This document shows, in pieces, positions 1-6,855 of a DNA stretch of 13,001 nucleotides. The stretch is from Rhodospirillales bacterium (GTDB taxonomy: Bacteria; Pseudomonadota; Alphaproteobacteria; Rhodospirillales; Defluviicoccaceae). The notes under the pieces are model-generated. The model saw nothing but the letters and a program-made list of their open reading frames with translations, had not been told where the DNA came from and did no database searches. How positions within the stretch are numbered: position 1 is the stretch's first letter; each line of letters begins with the position of its first letter. The stretch lies in NCBI GenBank assembly GCA_026125865.1, contig JAHCKI010000034.1, positions 1 through 13,001 on the forward strand, written 5' to 3'. The position numbers and the translations under genes are program-made.

Positions 1-479
1 ATGTGCTCGCGGCCCCCGCTCTCGGGTCGCCGTTCGGCATCGCGATGGAAACGGGCAACACGATCGGCAAGATCCTCCATGGCGAAGCGATCGAGCATGC
101 CGCGTTGCGCGAGACGATCGAACAACGTCTCCTCGTTGAAACGCACCATCTCCACCAACCAGTCGACCGCCGGGCCACCACCGCCGAGACGCAATCCCCC
201 ATCCGGCTCGCGGGTGACGGCCACAACGCCCAAATAGATTTCGGGAGCGGTACGGCGGTTGATTCGTACCTCTGCGTGACAGATTTTGCGCCTGAGTTCC
301 GCAGTGGAAAAGTCGAGGTACGGAAAGCGGACTGAACGTTTGAGCTTGTATGCTCGATCGTCGATAAGAAAGACCACAGAGGCATGGGTTTCGACACGCT
401 TGACAGCCGCTCCCGTCAATCCGTAGCTGTCGGCGCGTGATAAAAAAGCGATGACTTCACTCTGATCTTCGATGACCAC
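1..479 (-). CDS. Bifunctional aminoglycoside phosphotransferase-like / ATP-binding protein, N-terminal part (cut by window edge)
   Basis: About 159 residues are readable on the minus strand before the window ends, so the C-terminal part is missing. The protein begins (M/V)VIEDQSEVIAFLSRADSYG and continues with segments such as VETHASVVFLIDDRAYKLKR, FPYLDFSTAELRRK, INRRTAPEIYLGV and RVARFHRDAE. These match my memory of the COG2187-type kinase-like domain that opens the bifunctional aminoglycoside phosphotransferase / P-loop ATPase proteins of alphaproteobacteria. The expected C-terminal Walker A ATPase half would lie to the left of position 1. The chosen start is GTG at 477-479, preceded by an AGGGAGA ribosome site about 9 bases upstream. 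Substrate and role are unknown for this family; a small-molecule kinase is likely, and real antibiotic resistance is not implied. A 13-bp tandem repeat lies just upstream (501-530). Family call fairly sure, function not. Confidence 0.75.
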   Translation of the reverse strand, partial: MVIEDQSEVIAFLSRADSYGLTGAAVKRVETHASVVFLIDDRAYKLKRSVRFPYLDFSTAELRRKICHAEVRINRRTAPEIYLGVVAVTREPDGGLRLGGGGPAVDWLVEMVRFNEETLFDRLAQRGMLDRFAMEDLADRVARFHRDAERRPESGGREH

Positions 480-500
480 GGCCGGTCGTCTCCCTGTTAA

Positions 501-530
501 AAGCTTTGTTCGACTATAAGCTTTGTTCGA
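501..530. repeat. Two tandem copies of a 13-bp sequence upstream of the kinase-like gene
   Basis: AAGCTTTGTTCGA occurs at 501-513 and again at 518-530, a period of 17 bp. The copies lie 22-51 bp upstream of the GTG start of the minus-strand gene ending at 479, in the only AT-rich patch of the 480-604 gap. They could be paired regulator sites or a short duplication. The rest of the 125-bp gap holds no gene that I can see. Confidence 0.6.
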
Positions 531-604
531 TAGCCTAAGCCTTTCCCGTGCCGAGGCAAAGGAGAATGGATGGGGAGCGCGGCCGTGGTCGTAACGCGTG
601 GCGG

Positions 605-3600
605 TTACGATTTTGCCGGTCGGCCGTCGTCGCGGAACAGCACATAAAGGGCGGGAATGACCAGCAGCGTCAGTGCCGTCGACGAGGCCAGTCCGAACAC
701 CAGCGAGATGGCGAGCCCCTCGAAGATGGGATCGGCGAGGATGAAGACGGCACCGATCATCGCCGCGGCGGCGGTGAGAAAGATCGGTTTGAAGCGGATG
801 GCCCCCGCCTCGATCAGGACATCACGCAACGGCCGCTCGGGATCGCGGCGATGACGAATGAAATCCACCAACAGGATCGAGTTTCGGACGATGATGCCGG
901 CCAGCGCGATGAACCCGATCATCGAGGTGGCGGTAAACGGCGCCCCGAACAGCCAGTGCCCGAGAACGATGCCGATCAAGGTGAGCGGTATCGGAGTCAG
1001 AATGACCAGCGGCAGCCGGAAGTTCTGGAATTGGGCGACGACCAGTAAGTAGATGCCGAGAATGGCGGCGCCGAAGGCGATGCCCATGTCGCGGAAGGTA
1101 ACATACGTGATCTCCCACTCACCGTCCCACAGCATCGTGTTCTTGAACTCGTCCTCGGGCTGACCGTGCAGGCTGACGGTCGGTTTTTCCCCGTCACCCC
1201 AATCGATGTCGTCAAGGGCTTCATCGACGGCGAGCATGCCGTAGATCGGCGCCTCAAAGCGGCCGGCCAGTTCGGCCGTTACCATCTCCGCAAAGTGACC
1301 ATTGTGCCGAAAGATCGGATAGCTCGCGCGTTCACGCTTGATCTGCACCACGTCGCCGAGTTCGACAATGGCGCCCGTGTCGCCAGCGGGGCCCGGCGCC
1401 GCCACCGGTGTTGACAGCAGCCGCTCGCTCGGGGTCAGTTCCGACTTGGGCAGTCGCACGACGATCTCCGCCGGGTTCTTGCCATCACCGCGGTAGGAGT
1501 AGCCGACCTCGACACCCCCCAATAGGGCTGCGACGGTATCGTACACCGCCTGCTCCTGCACACCGTGGAATTCCAGGTTGTCCTGGTCGATGGCGACGCG
1601 CAGGCGCTCGCCCGGCGTGCGAAAGGAATCGTCGACATCGACGATGAAATCGACGGATTCGAACGCCGCTCGGATCTTGCGAGCGGCCTCACGCCGGCTC
1701 TCCGCATCGGGGCCGTAGACTTCGGCGAGCAAGGTTGCCAGCACCGGTGGTCCCGGCGGCACCTCGACCACCTTGATCGCGGTTCCCGCGGGGACCGCTA
1801 GTCCCCGCAAGCGCTCTCGAACGTCGAGGGCAATCTCGTGGCTTTCGCGGTTGCGCTCGCCCTTCGGCAACAGATTGATCTGGAGATCGCCCATCTCCGG
1901 CGCCGCTCGCAGGTAGGAGTGGCGAACCAAACCGTTGAAGTTGAAGGGGCTGGCGGTGCCGGCGTAGGCCTGGATGTTCGTCAGCTCCGGCACGTCCACA
2001 AGGCGCTCGGCGGCCGCGGTCAACACCCGGTCCGTGGCTTCGAGGCTCGCACCCCGGGGTAGATCGACCACCACCTGCAGCTCTGATTTGTTGTCGAACG
2101 GCAGGAGCTTGACCGTCACCAGATGGAAATAGAACAGCGAACAAGCCGCGACGGTCGCGATACCCACCACGGCCAAAAAAGTCATCGAGCGTGCGCGCCC
2201 CTTCAGCAGCAGCCCGGCGATACGCTGATAGAAACGCCCCATGGCATCGACCTCATGGTCGCCATGCCCGCCCGCCTCGGTGCCGGTGCGGCTGCGCAGC
2301 TTGACCATCAGCCAGGGCGTGATAATGACCGCAACGAAGAACGAAAAGATCATCGCTGCCGACGCATTGGCCGGAATCGGGCTCATGTAGGGTCCCATGA
2401 GGCCCGACACGAACATCATCGGCAACAACGCGGCGACGATTGTGAGGGTCGCGACGATCGTCGGATTGCCGACCTCGGCGACCGCATCGATGGCGGCACG
2501 GATAACGTCGCGGTCATCCTTCATGCGCCAATGGCGAACGATGTTTTCGACCACGACGATGGCGTCGTCGACGAGGATACCGATGGAAAAGATCAGGGCG
2601 AACAAGCTGACGCGGTTGATGGTGTAGCCCATCAAGTGAGACGCGAACAGGGTCAGCAGGATCGTGGTGGGGATAACCACGAGCACGACGATGCCTTCGC
2701 GCCAGCCGACCGTCAGCGTAATCAGCACGACGATGGAAACGGTGGCGAGCGCAAGGTGAAACAGAAGCTCGTCGGCCTTCTCGGTGGCGGTTTCGCCATA
2801 GTTGCGGGTAACGGCGACTTCGACATCCGACGGCACAAGGTGCCCGATCAGGCCCTCGACGCGGGAAAGTATCTCCTCGGCAACGACCACCGCGTTGGCG
2901 CCCTGGCGCTTGGCCAGCGCCAGCGTCACCGCCGGTCGCCGTTCCATGCCCCCTTTGTCATTTTTGTCGAAGTGCCATACGCGGTTCTCCGGCGGGCTGG
3001 CGTCAGCGACCACATCGGCGACGTCCTTAACGTAGACCGGGCGCCCATCGCGGCTGGTAATCAGAAGCAGACCGATGTCGGGAACCCCGAACAGGGACTG
3101 CCCCGCCATCACCGGAATGCTGTGGTCAGCGGCGGTGAGCCGCCCCGCCGTGAATGCCCGGTTTGCGTTCTTTACCTTGTCGAGCAGTTGGCCCAGGGTG
3201 ACACCGTAAAGCGACAGGCGCTCAGGATCCGGTTCGACGCGAACCTGATTGGGGCGCCCACCGACGACGGCCGTGTAACCGACATTGTCGATCTTGATCA
3301 ACTCGTGTTGCAGTTCCTCGGCGACCTCGAACAGACCGTTGTCTTCCCAGCGGTCTGCCGCCTCGGCTTTCGGCGTCAGTGTCAAGGTTACGATGGGGAC
3401 GTCGTTGATGCCGCGCTTGATGATGAGCGGCTCGGGAATGCCGATCGGAATCCGGTCGAGGTTGGCGCGAATCTCCTCGTGGACGCGAAGGATCGCCCGG
3501 TCCTCCTCGGTCCCCACCAAGAAGCGCGCCGTCACCACCACGTGATCATCCTGCGTCTGGGAGTAAACGTGCTCGACCTCGCGGATGCCCTTGACGATGT

Positions 3601-3820
3601 CCTCCAGTGGCTTGGTGACCAGTTCCACGGCGTCGGCCGCGTCAACGCCATTGGCGGAGACGATGATGTCCACCATGGGAACGCTGATCTGCGGTTCCTC
3701 CTCGCGCGGCAAGCTGACGAGCGCTACCGCGCCAAGAGCGATGGCTGCCAGCAGCAGGAGCGGTGTCAGCGGCGAGCGAATAAACGCCCGCGTCAATTGT
3801 CCGGATATGCCGAGGGTCAT
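605..3820 (-). CDS. RND-family efflux transporter, inner-membrane permease (AcrB/HAE1-like)
   Basis: This 1071-residue protein has the usual length and layout of an RND proton-driven exporter: one membrane helix near residues 18-37, a large periplasmic loop, a block of helices at about 353-507, one helix at about 545-567, a second large periplasmic loop, and a last helix block at about 910-1063. The helix-4 motif GILVDDAIVVVEN carries the paired aspartates D418 and D419 used for proton relay. The position matching the relay lysine of AcrB (K940) appears to be R979 in the segment IIVRNSILLVDF. The start ATG at 3818-3820 overlaps the stop of the upstream adaptor gene as ATGA, so the two are translationally coupled. 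No outer-membrane factor gene is in the window, so an unlinked TolC-like channel would be needed. The substrate cannot be read from the sequence; the DD pair and general resemblance favour HAE1-like pumps over CusA-type metal pumps. Confidence 0.93.
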   Translation of the reverse strand: MTLGISGQLTRAFIRSPLTPLLLLAAIALGAVALVSLPREEEPQISVPMVDIIVSANGVDAADAVELVTKPLEDIVKGIREVEHVYSQTQDDHVVVTARFLVGTEEDRAILRVHEEIRANLDRIPIGIPEPLIIKRGINDVPIVTLTLTPKAEAADRWEDNGLFEVAEELQHELIKIDNVGYTAVVGGRPNQVRVEPDPERLSLYGVTLGQLLDKVKNANRAFTAGRLTAADHSIPVMAGQSLFGVPDIGLLLITSRDGRPVYVKDVADVVADASPPENRVWHFDKNDKGGMERRPAVTLALAKRQGANAVVVAEEILSRVEGLIGHLVPSDVEVAVTRNYGETATEKADELLFHLALATVSIVVLITLTVGWREGIVVLVVIPTTILLTLFASHLMGYTINRVSLFALIFSIGILVDDAIVVVENIVRHWRMKDDRDVIRAAIDAVAEVGNPTIVATLTIVAALLPMMFVSGLMGPYMSPIPANASAAMIFSFFVAVIITPWLMVKLRSRTGTEAGGHGDHEVDAMGRFYQRIAGLLLKGRARSMTFLAVVGIATVAACSLFYFHLVTVKLLPFDNKSELQVVVDLPRGASLEATDRVLTAAAERLVDVPELTNIQAYAGTASPFNFNGLVRHSYLRAAPEMGDLQINLLPKGERNRESHEIALDVRERLRGLAVPAGTAIKVVEVPPGPPVLATLLAEVYGPDAESRREAARKIRAAFESVDFIVDVDDSFRTPGERLRVAIDQDNLEFHGVQEQAVYDTVAALLGGVEVGYSYRGDGKNPAEIVVRLPKSELTPSERLLSTPVAAPGPAGDTGAIVELGDVVQIKRERASYPIFRHNGHFAEMVTAELAGRFEAPIYGMLAVDEALDDIDWGDGEKPTVSLHGQPEDEFKNTMLWDGEWEITYVTFRDMGIAFGAAILGIYLLVVAQFQNFRLPLVILTPIPLTLIGIVLGHWLFGAPFTATSMIGFIALAGIIVRNSILLVDFIRHRRDPERPLRDVLIEAGAIRFKPIFLTAAAAMIGAVFILADPIFEGLAISLVFGLASSTALTLLVIPALYVLFRDDGRPAKS

Positions 3821-4836
3821 GGCGTGCGTTCGGGACGAACGATGACGTCCCCCTCGCGGAGGCCGGCGAGAACTTCGATACCGTCACCCGAGGGCAAACC
3901 CGGTTGCACCACCACTTCGCGGCCGCTTTCGAGACGGGCAAATGTCACACCGAAGCGATCAAACAGGAATCCGTCGGGAACGACGACCGTGTTTCGCTGT
4001 CCTGTCGGCACATACGCCCGGACACGCTCGCCAACGAAAAAGTTGCCGAGATCCTCGGCTTCGACATCAGCGATGACTCGCCCCTGAACCAATTCCGGAA
4101 ACACCTTGACGACGTGGCCGGACCGCACCTGCATCGCCCCGGCAACCGGCGCCGCTTCCATGCCGCGCTCACCGACCAGGACCTGGTCGCCGACGCGGAT
4201 GAAGCGCGCATGACGTTCGGGAAGCTGGATGCGCAAAATCGCTCCTTGCACGGCGATCGTGGCGATGGGGTCGCCCGGCAATACGACAGTGCCATCGGTG
4301 ACCGGCACCCGCGTCACCCGGCCCTGTGCCGGCGCCAGCACCGCACCCTCTCCTTGCCGTTCCAGAATGACCTTGCGATCGGCTGTAGCCGCCGTCAGTT
4401 CCCGATCGGCGACCTCGAAGTCGGTCTCGGCCTGGTCCAGCCGTGCGCGCGAGACATTGCCTTCCGCGAACAACTTGCGATTTCGGTTCAATGTGGACTC
4501 GGCCAAGCGTTTTTGCGACTGCGCCGCTTGGATTCGCGCCTCGGCAGCCGCCAGCTGGACGGCGATCTTGGGATCGACGATGAGCGCGACCTGCTGCCCC
4601 TCCTCAACCTCCGTGCCCTCGTCCACCTGCAACTCGCTGACGGTGCCGCCGATGCGGGTACGGGCGTTGACCACGTTGCGAGTCTCGACAGTGCCGAATA
4701 CCGCCTTCAGATCATCCACCGTCGTGATGAACACCGTGTAGGCATCGTCCGCCGCCGCGGCCGACAACAGCCATGCCGACTGACCGACCCCGATTCCGGC
4801 CAGCCACAGCAGCAGGGCAAGACGCGTCCGTTTCAT
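3817..4836 (-). CDS. RND efflux periplasmic adaptor (membrane fusion protein)
   Basis: The 339-residue protein starts with a signal peptide: basic MKRTR, a hydrophobic stretch at about 6-28, and an alanine-rich end near 26-29. No lipobox cysteine is seen, so it is probably released or anchored by the uncleaved helix. Residues 56-90 form the first half of a lipoyl-like domain (GGTVSELQVDEGTEVEEGQQ). Residues 93-160 are a charged, alanine-rich helical hairpin, and 165-190 complete the lipoyl half (GAVLAPAQGRVTRVPVTDG). Beta-barrel and membrane-proximal regions follow to the C-terminus. This is the order of HlyD/AcrA-type adaptors, which link the inner-membrane pump to an outer channel. The ATG at 4834-4836 follows a GGGTGGA ribosome site, and the stop TGA overlaps the ATG of the pump gene. 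A strong candidate promoter lies 36 bp upstream. Confidence 0.93.
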   Translation of the reverse strand: MKRTRLALLLWLAGIGVGQSAWLLSAAAADDAYTVFITTVDDLKAVFGTVETRNVVNARTRIGGTVSELQVDEGTEVEEGQQVALIVDPKIAVQLAAAEARIQAAQSQKRLAESTLNRNRKLFAEGNVSRARLDQAETDFEVADRELTAATADRKVILERQGEGAVLAPAQGRVTRVPVTDGTVVLPGDPIATIAVQGAILRIQLPERHARFIRVGDQVLVGERGMEAAPVAGAMQVRSGHVVKVFPELVQGRVIADVEAEDLGNFFVGERVRAYVPTGQRNTVVVPDGFLFDRFGVTFARLESGREVVVQPGLPSGDGIEVLAGLREGDVIVRPERTP

Positions 4837-4850
4837 GCTCGATCCACCCT

Positions 4851-4879
4851 TTGCAATAATCTATTTCGGGTTATATATT
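4851..4879 (+). promoter_or_regulatory. Candidate sigma70-type promoter for the DUF2892 gene
   Basis: TTGCAA at 4851-4856, a 17-bp spacer and TATATT at 4874-4879 form a good match to the consensus. Transcription would begin near 4886, leaving a leader of about 85 bases before the ATG at 4971. Its -10 box overlaps the -10 box of the opposing RND promoter, so the two promoters should compete or be switched together. Confidence 0.55.
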
Positions 4880-4899
4880 AGACTATACTAAATTAGCAA
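4872..4899 (-). promoter_or_regulatory. Candidate sigma70-type promoter for the RND operon
   Basis: Read on the minus strand, TTGCTA (4899-4894) is followed by a 16-bp spacer and TATATA (4877-4872). Transcription would begin near 4866, giving a leader of about 30 bases before the adaptor ATG. The spacer coincides with the TTAG-N6-CTAA dyad. Assigned by eye from consensus match and position. Confidence 0.55.
4878..4896. promoter_or_regulatory. Candidate operator, alternating TTAG/CTAA half-sites
   Basis: The sequence reads TTAG (4878-4881), six bases, CTAA (4888-4891), one base, TTAG (4893-4896). It fills the spacer of the minus-strand promoter and overlaps the -10 and start region of the plus-strand promoter. 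A dimeric repressor bound here would block both. AT-rich dyads of this size are used by ArsR/BigR-type and other winged-helix regulators, but no regulator gene is present in the window, so the binding protein is unknown. Confidence 0.45.
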
Positions 4900-4970
4900 G
4901 ACGCATGAGGCTACACCGAGCGCGGCGGCGCGATTCAACGGTGTAACCCGTATAGGACCGGAGAAACAGG

Positions 4971-5174
4971 ATGACAATCGATCGCTTTGTGCTGGCATTT
5001 GCCGGCGCCATGGTGCTGATCAGCGTGGGCTTATCGCAAATTCACAGTGTCTATTGGCTTTGGCTGACTGCGTTCGTCGGTGCCAATCTGCTACAATCTG
5101 CATTTACCGGCTTCTGCCCTTTGGCCATCGTCCTCAAGAAACTGGGCTTTCGCCCCGGGCAGGCCTTCGTCTGA
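4971..5174 (+). CDS. YgaP-family membrane protein (DUF2892)
   Basis: This 67-residue protein consists almost entirely of two membrane helices, at about residues 5-24 and 27-47, joined by a short loop (SQIHSVY) and followed by the conserved TGFCPLAIVLKKLG at 46-59. That TGFCP motif and the short length are typical of DUF2892, the domain found at the C-terminus of the E. coli rhodanese YgaP and as stand-alone genes. Here there is no rhodanese domain. The ATG at 4971 follows GGAG with suitable spacing. The gene stands alone on the plus strand, diverging from the RND operon and sharing its control region, which suggests a joint response. Family members often accompany sulfur-transfer enzymes; transport of thiocyanate or sulfur species has been proposed for YgaP, but the role of this copy is unproven. 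It converges on the cation exporter gene with a 21-bp gap. Confidence 0.88.
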   Translation: MTIDRFVLAFAGAMVLISVGLSQIHSVYWLWLTAFVGANLLQSAFTGFCPLAIVLKKLGFRPGQAFV

Positions 5175-5195
5175 AAAACGGAGCGGCGGCGTCGC

Positions 5196-6110
5196 CTAAC
5201 GGAACACGGCACGAGGTTCCGCGATGCCGTGCGGATCCTCGTGGATCAGGACTTCCGCCGTGGGATAGGCCTTTTCGATGGCCTTCATGACGGATTCGGC
5301 AATGGTGTGAGCGTCGAGGAGAGTGAGATCCCCGGACATTTCCAGGTGGAGCTGAATGAATGTGTGGCTGCCCGATGTCCGGGTTCTGAGATCGTGCATG
5401 TCGATGACACCGGGATGGGACACGGCGATCTTCCGAATCTGCTCGCGGTCGGCTTGCGGCATCTCCCGATCCATAAGCTGGTCGAGGCTCTGCTTCAGGA
5501 TTTCCCATACGCCGCGCAGGATCACCAGGCCAATGGCGATGGCGAACAGCGGATCGGCGGCGGTCCAGCCGAGTTCCGAGCTTAAAATGATCGCGACGAT
5601 GACGGCGGCATTGGTGAGCACGTCGGTCGAGTAGTGCAACGAATCGGCGCTGATCACCACCGACTTTGTCCTGCGCACCACTTGCCGCTGGAAGAGCACG
5701 AGAGCAACGGTCAAAACGACGGAAAACACCATCACCGAGAGGCCGACGACCGTATTGGCGATGGTTGACGGTCGAACGAAACGTTCACCCGCTTCGATCA
5801 GCAGAAACAGCACGGAACCGCTTATGAAGGCCGCTTGCGCCAAGCCCGCCAGCGCTTCCGCCTTGCCATGACCGAACCGGTGCTCGCGGTCCGCTGGTTG
5901 CGTTGCTTGACGCACCGCAATGAGATTGACCATCGATGCGGCCAGATCCAACACCGAGTCAATGAGCGCGGAAAGAACGCTCACGGAACCGGTCCCCATC
6001 CATGCACCACCCTTGACGATAATCAGCGTGCCGGCGACGGCCACGGCGGCGAGCGCCGCCAACCGCTTGAGACGATTTCCTTTCTCTATAGTTGACTGCG
6101 CGTCGCTCAC
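5196..6110 (-). CDS. fieF: Cation diffusion facilitator, FieF/YiiP-like metal exporter
   Basis: The 304-residue protein is a Zn2+/Fe2+ : H+ antiporter of the inner membrane by close resemblance to E. coli FieF (YiiP). All metal sites can be traced. Transport site A: D51 and D55 (DSVLD) with H159 and D163 (HYSTD). Site B: D74, H77 and H81 within QPADREHRFGHGKAE. The cytoplasmic site C residues lie in MHDLRTR, IQLHLEM, the DAH segment and LIHEDPHG. Six membrane helices precede the C-terminal dimerising domain, as expected. The start is GTG at 6108-6110, overlapping the stop of pdxH as GTGA, so it is the second gene of a pdxH operon. It ends with TAG at 5196-5198. Substrate (iron, zinc, cadmium) cannot be separated by sequence alone. 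Confidence 0.92.
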   Translation of the reverse strand: MSDAQSTIEKGNRLKRLAALAAVAVAGTLIIVKGGAWMGTGSVSVLSALIDSVLDLAASMVNLIAVRQATQPADREHRFGHGKAEALAGLAQAAFISGSVLFLLIEAGERFVRPSTIANTVVGLSVMVFSVVLTVALVLFQRQVVRRTKSVVISADSLHYSTDVLTNAAVIVAIILSSELGWTAADPLFAIAIGLVILRGVWEILKQSLDQLMDREMPQADREQIRKIAVSHPGVIDMHDLRTRTSGSHTFIQLHLEMSGDLTLLDAHTIAESVMKAIEKAYPTAEVLIHEDPHGIAEPRAVFR

Positions 6111-6697
6111 GGATACAGTTCCTCGACGCTCCAGCCTTCATCATTCCGACGATAGATAAAGCGCATGTGAAGGCGAAAGGCGCCCTCCTCCCAAAACTCC
6201 ACGGATCGCGGGATCAGACGAAATCCGGACCAGAACGGCGGCCGCGGCACGGTACCGAGCGGATATCGGGCGGTGATCTTGGCGACGCGCGCCTCCAATT
6301 CAAACCGGCCCTTCAGGGGTTGAGACTGCTTCGACGCCCAAGCGCCCAACTGACTCACACGCGGGCGGGTGGCAAAATAGGCATCCGCCTCGGCATCTTC
6401 GACGGGTTCGATGGTGCCCTCGACGCGCACCTGCCGATTGAGGCTTTTCCAATGGAAACAGAGTGCAGCGCGGGGGTTGTCCCGCAACTCCTGCGCCTTG
6501 CGGCTGCCAAGATTCGTGAAAAATACGAATCCGCGCTCGTCGAAGCCCTTCAACAGCAGCATGCGCGCCGACGGCACGCCATCGGCACTCGCTGTAGCCA
6601 GTGTCATGGCGTTGGCATCGCGAGGTTCCGTTCGCTCGGCATCGGCCATCCAGACCCGAAATCGTTCTATCGGATCATCGTCATGTGTTTTCGTCAT
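6107..6697 (-). CDS. pdxH: Pyridoxamine/pyridoxine 5'-phosphate oxidase
   Basis: This cytosolic FMN enzyme oxidises pyridoxine or pyridoxamine 5'-phosphate to pyridoxal 5'-phosphate, the last step of vitamin B6 synthesis and salvage. The 196-residue protein shows the family landmarks: ARMLLLKGFDERGFVFFTN (44-62, FMN and phosphate contacts), SRKAQELRDNPRAALCFHW (65-83), RQVRVEGTIEPV (88-99), SQLGAWASKQS (115-125), PRPPFWSGFRL (151-161) and the substrate-binding pair R175-x-H177 in FRLHMRF. It is shorter than E. coli PdxH (218 residues) at the N-terminus, which is variable. The usual C-terminal RL-x-P ending reads EELYP here. The ATG at 6695-6697 follows a strong GGGAGCGGGGG site. First gene of an operon with the FieF-like exporter; it diverges from the cbpA-like gene. 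Confidence 0.95.
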   Translation of the reverse strand: MTKTHDDDPIERFRVWMADAERTEPRDANAMTLATASADGVPSARMLLLKGFDERGFVFFTNLGSRKAQELRDNPRAALCFHWKSLNRQVRVEGTIEPVEDAEADAYFATRPRVSQLGAWASKQSQPLKGRFELEARVAKITARYPLGTVPRPPFWSGFRLIPRSVEFWEEGAFRLHMRFIYRRNDEGWSVEELYP

Positions 6698-6731
6698 TGC
6701 CCCCGCTCCCTATAGTTTGCTTCCAGCCCTC

Positions 6732-6773
6732 GACGTTCGTGACCAACGTCCATATCATACAAAGGCGGACGTT
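6732..6773. repeat. Three GACGTT motifs between pdxH and cbpA
   Basis: GACGTT lies at 6732-6737 and 6768-6773, and its complement AACGTC at 6745-6750, in the 158-bp divergent gap (6698-6855). The first two motifs form a perfect 6-bp dyad with a 7-bp spacer. This could be an operator shared by pdxH-fieF and cbpA-cbpM, or chance. No convincing promoter hexamers were found in the gap. Confidence 0.35.
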
Positions 6774-6855
6774 CCGGCATGGTGCCGCAATCGGAAATCA
6801 ACAACCAGACACTTCGTCCCGAGCCTGACGAGTGATGAAAATCGGCGAATGAAAC

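Larger units (their letters stand above)
4867..4950. repeat. Split inverted repeat in the DUF2892 / RND divergent region
   Basis: The right arm CGGTGTAACCCG (4939-4950) is complementary to two separated left segments: CGGGTTA (4867-4873) and TACACCG (4912-4918), which share the central TA. The left arm therefore looks like one 12-base arm interrupted by about 38 bases that contain the -10 boxes and the TTAG/CTAA sites. The TACACCG/CGGTGTA part alone can form a 7-bp hairpin with a 20-base GC-rich loop in the predicted leader RNA of the DUF2892 gene. Confidence 0.5.

Noticed and set aside
1..479. Reading the first gene as an antibiotic-resistance gene
   Set aside because: The aminoglycoside phosphotransferase label reflects a broad kinase fold; this family has no established role in resistance.
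590..609. CGTAAC / GTTACG inverted repeat at the end of the RND gene as a terminator
   Set aside because: Only 6 bp, overlaps the stop codon and is not followed by a T run on the minus strand.
548..1048. A 166-codon plus-strand frame rich in R, D, G and Q
   Set aside because: Antisense to the conserved last helices of the RND pump; composition artefact.
2123..4087. A 654-codon open frame on the plus strand opposite the RND genes
   Set aside because: It lies antisense to two well-recognised proteins, its composition is rich in D, R, H, G and Q as expected for a GC-driven shadow frame, and no domain is recognisable.
3904..4881. A 325-codon open frame on the plus strand opposite the adaptor gene
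   Set aside because: Shadow of the adaptor coding frame; no ribosome site, no known motif, and it runs through the divergent promoter region.
5175..5195. GC-rich stretch next to five T on the minus strand as a terminator for the cation exporter
   Set aside because: Only a 4-bp stem (GGCG/CGCC) can form and it is not directly followed by the T run; too weak to claim.
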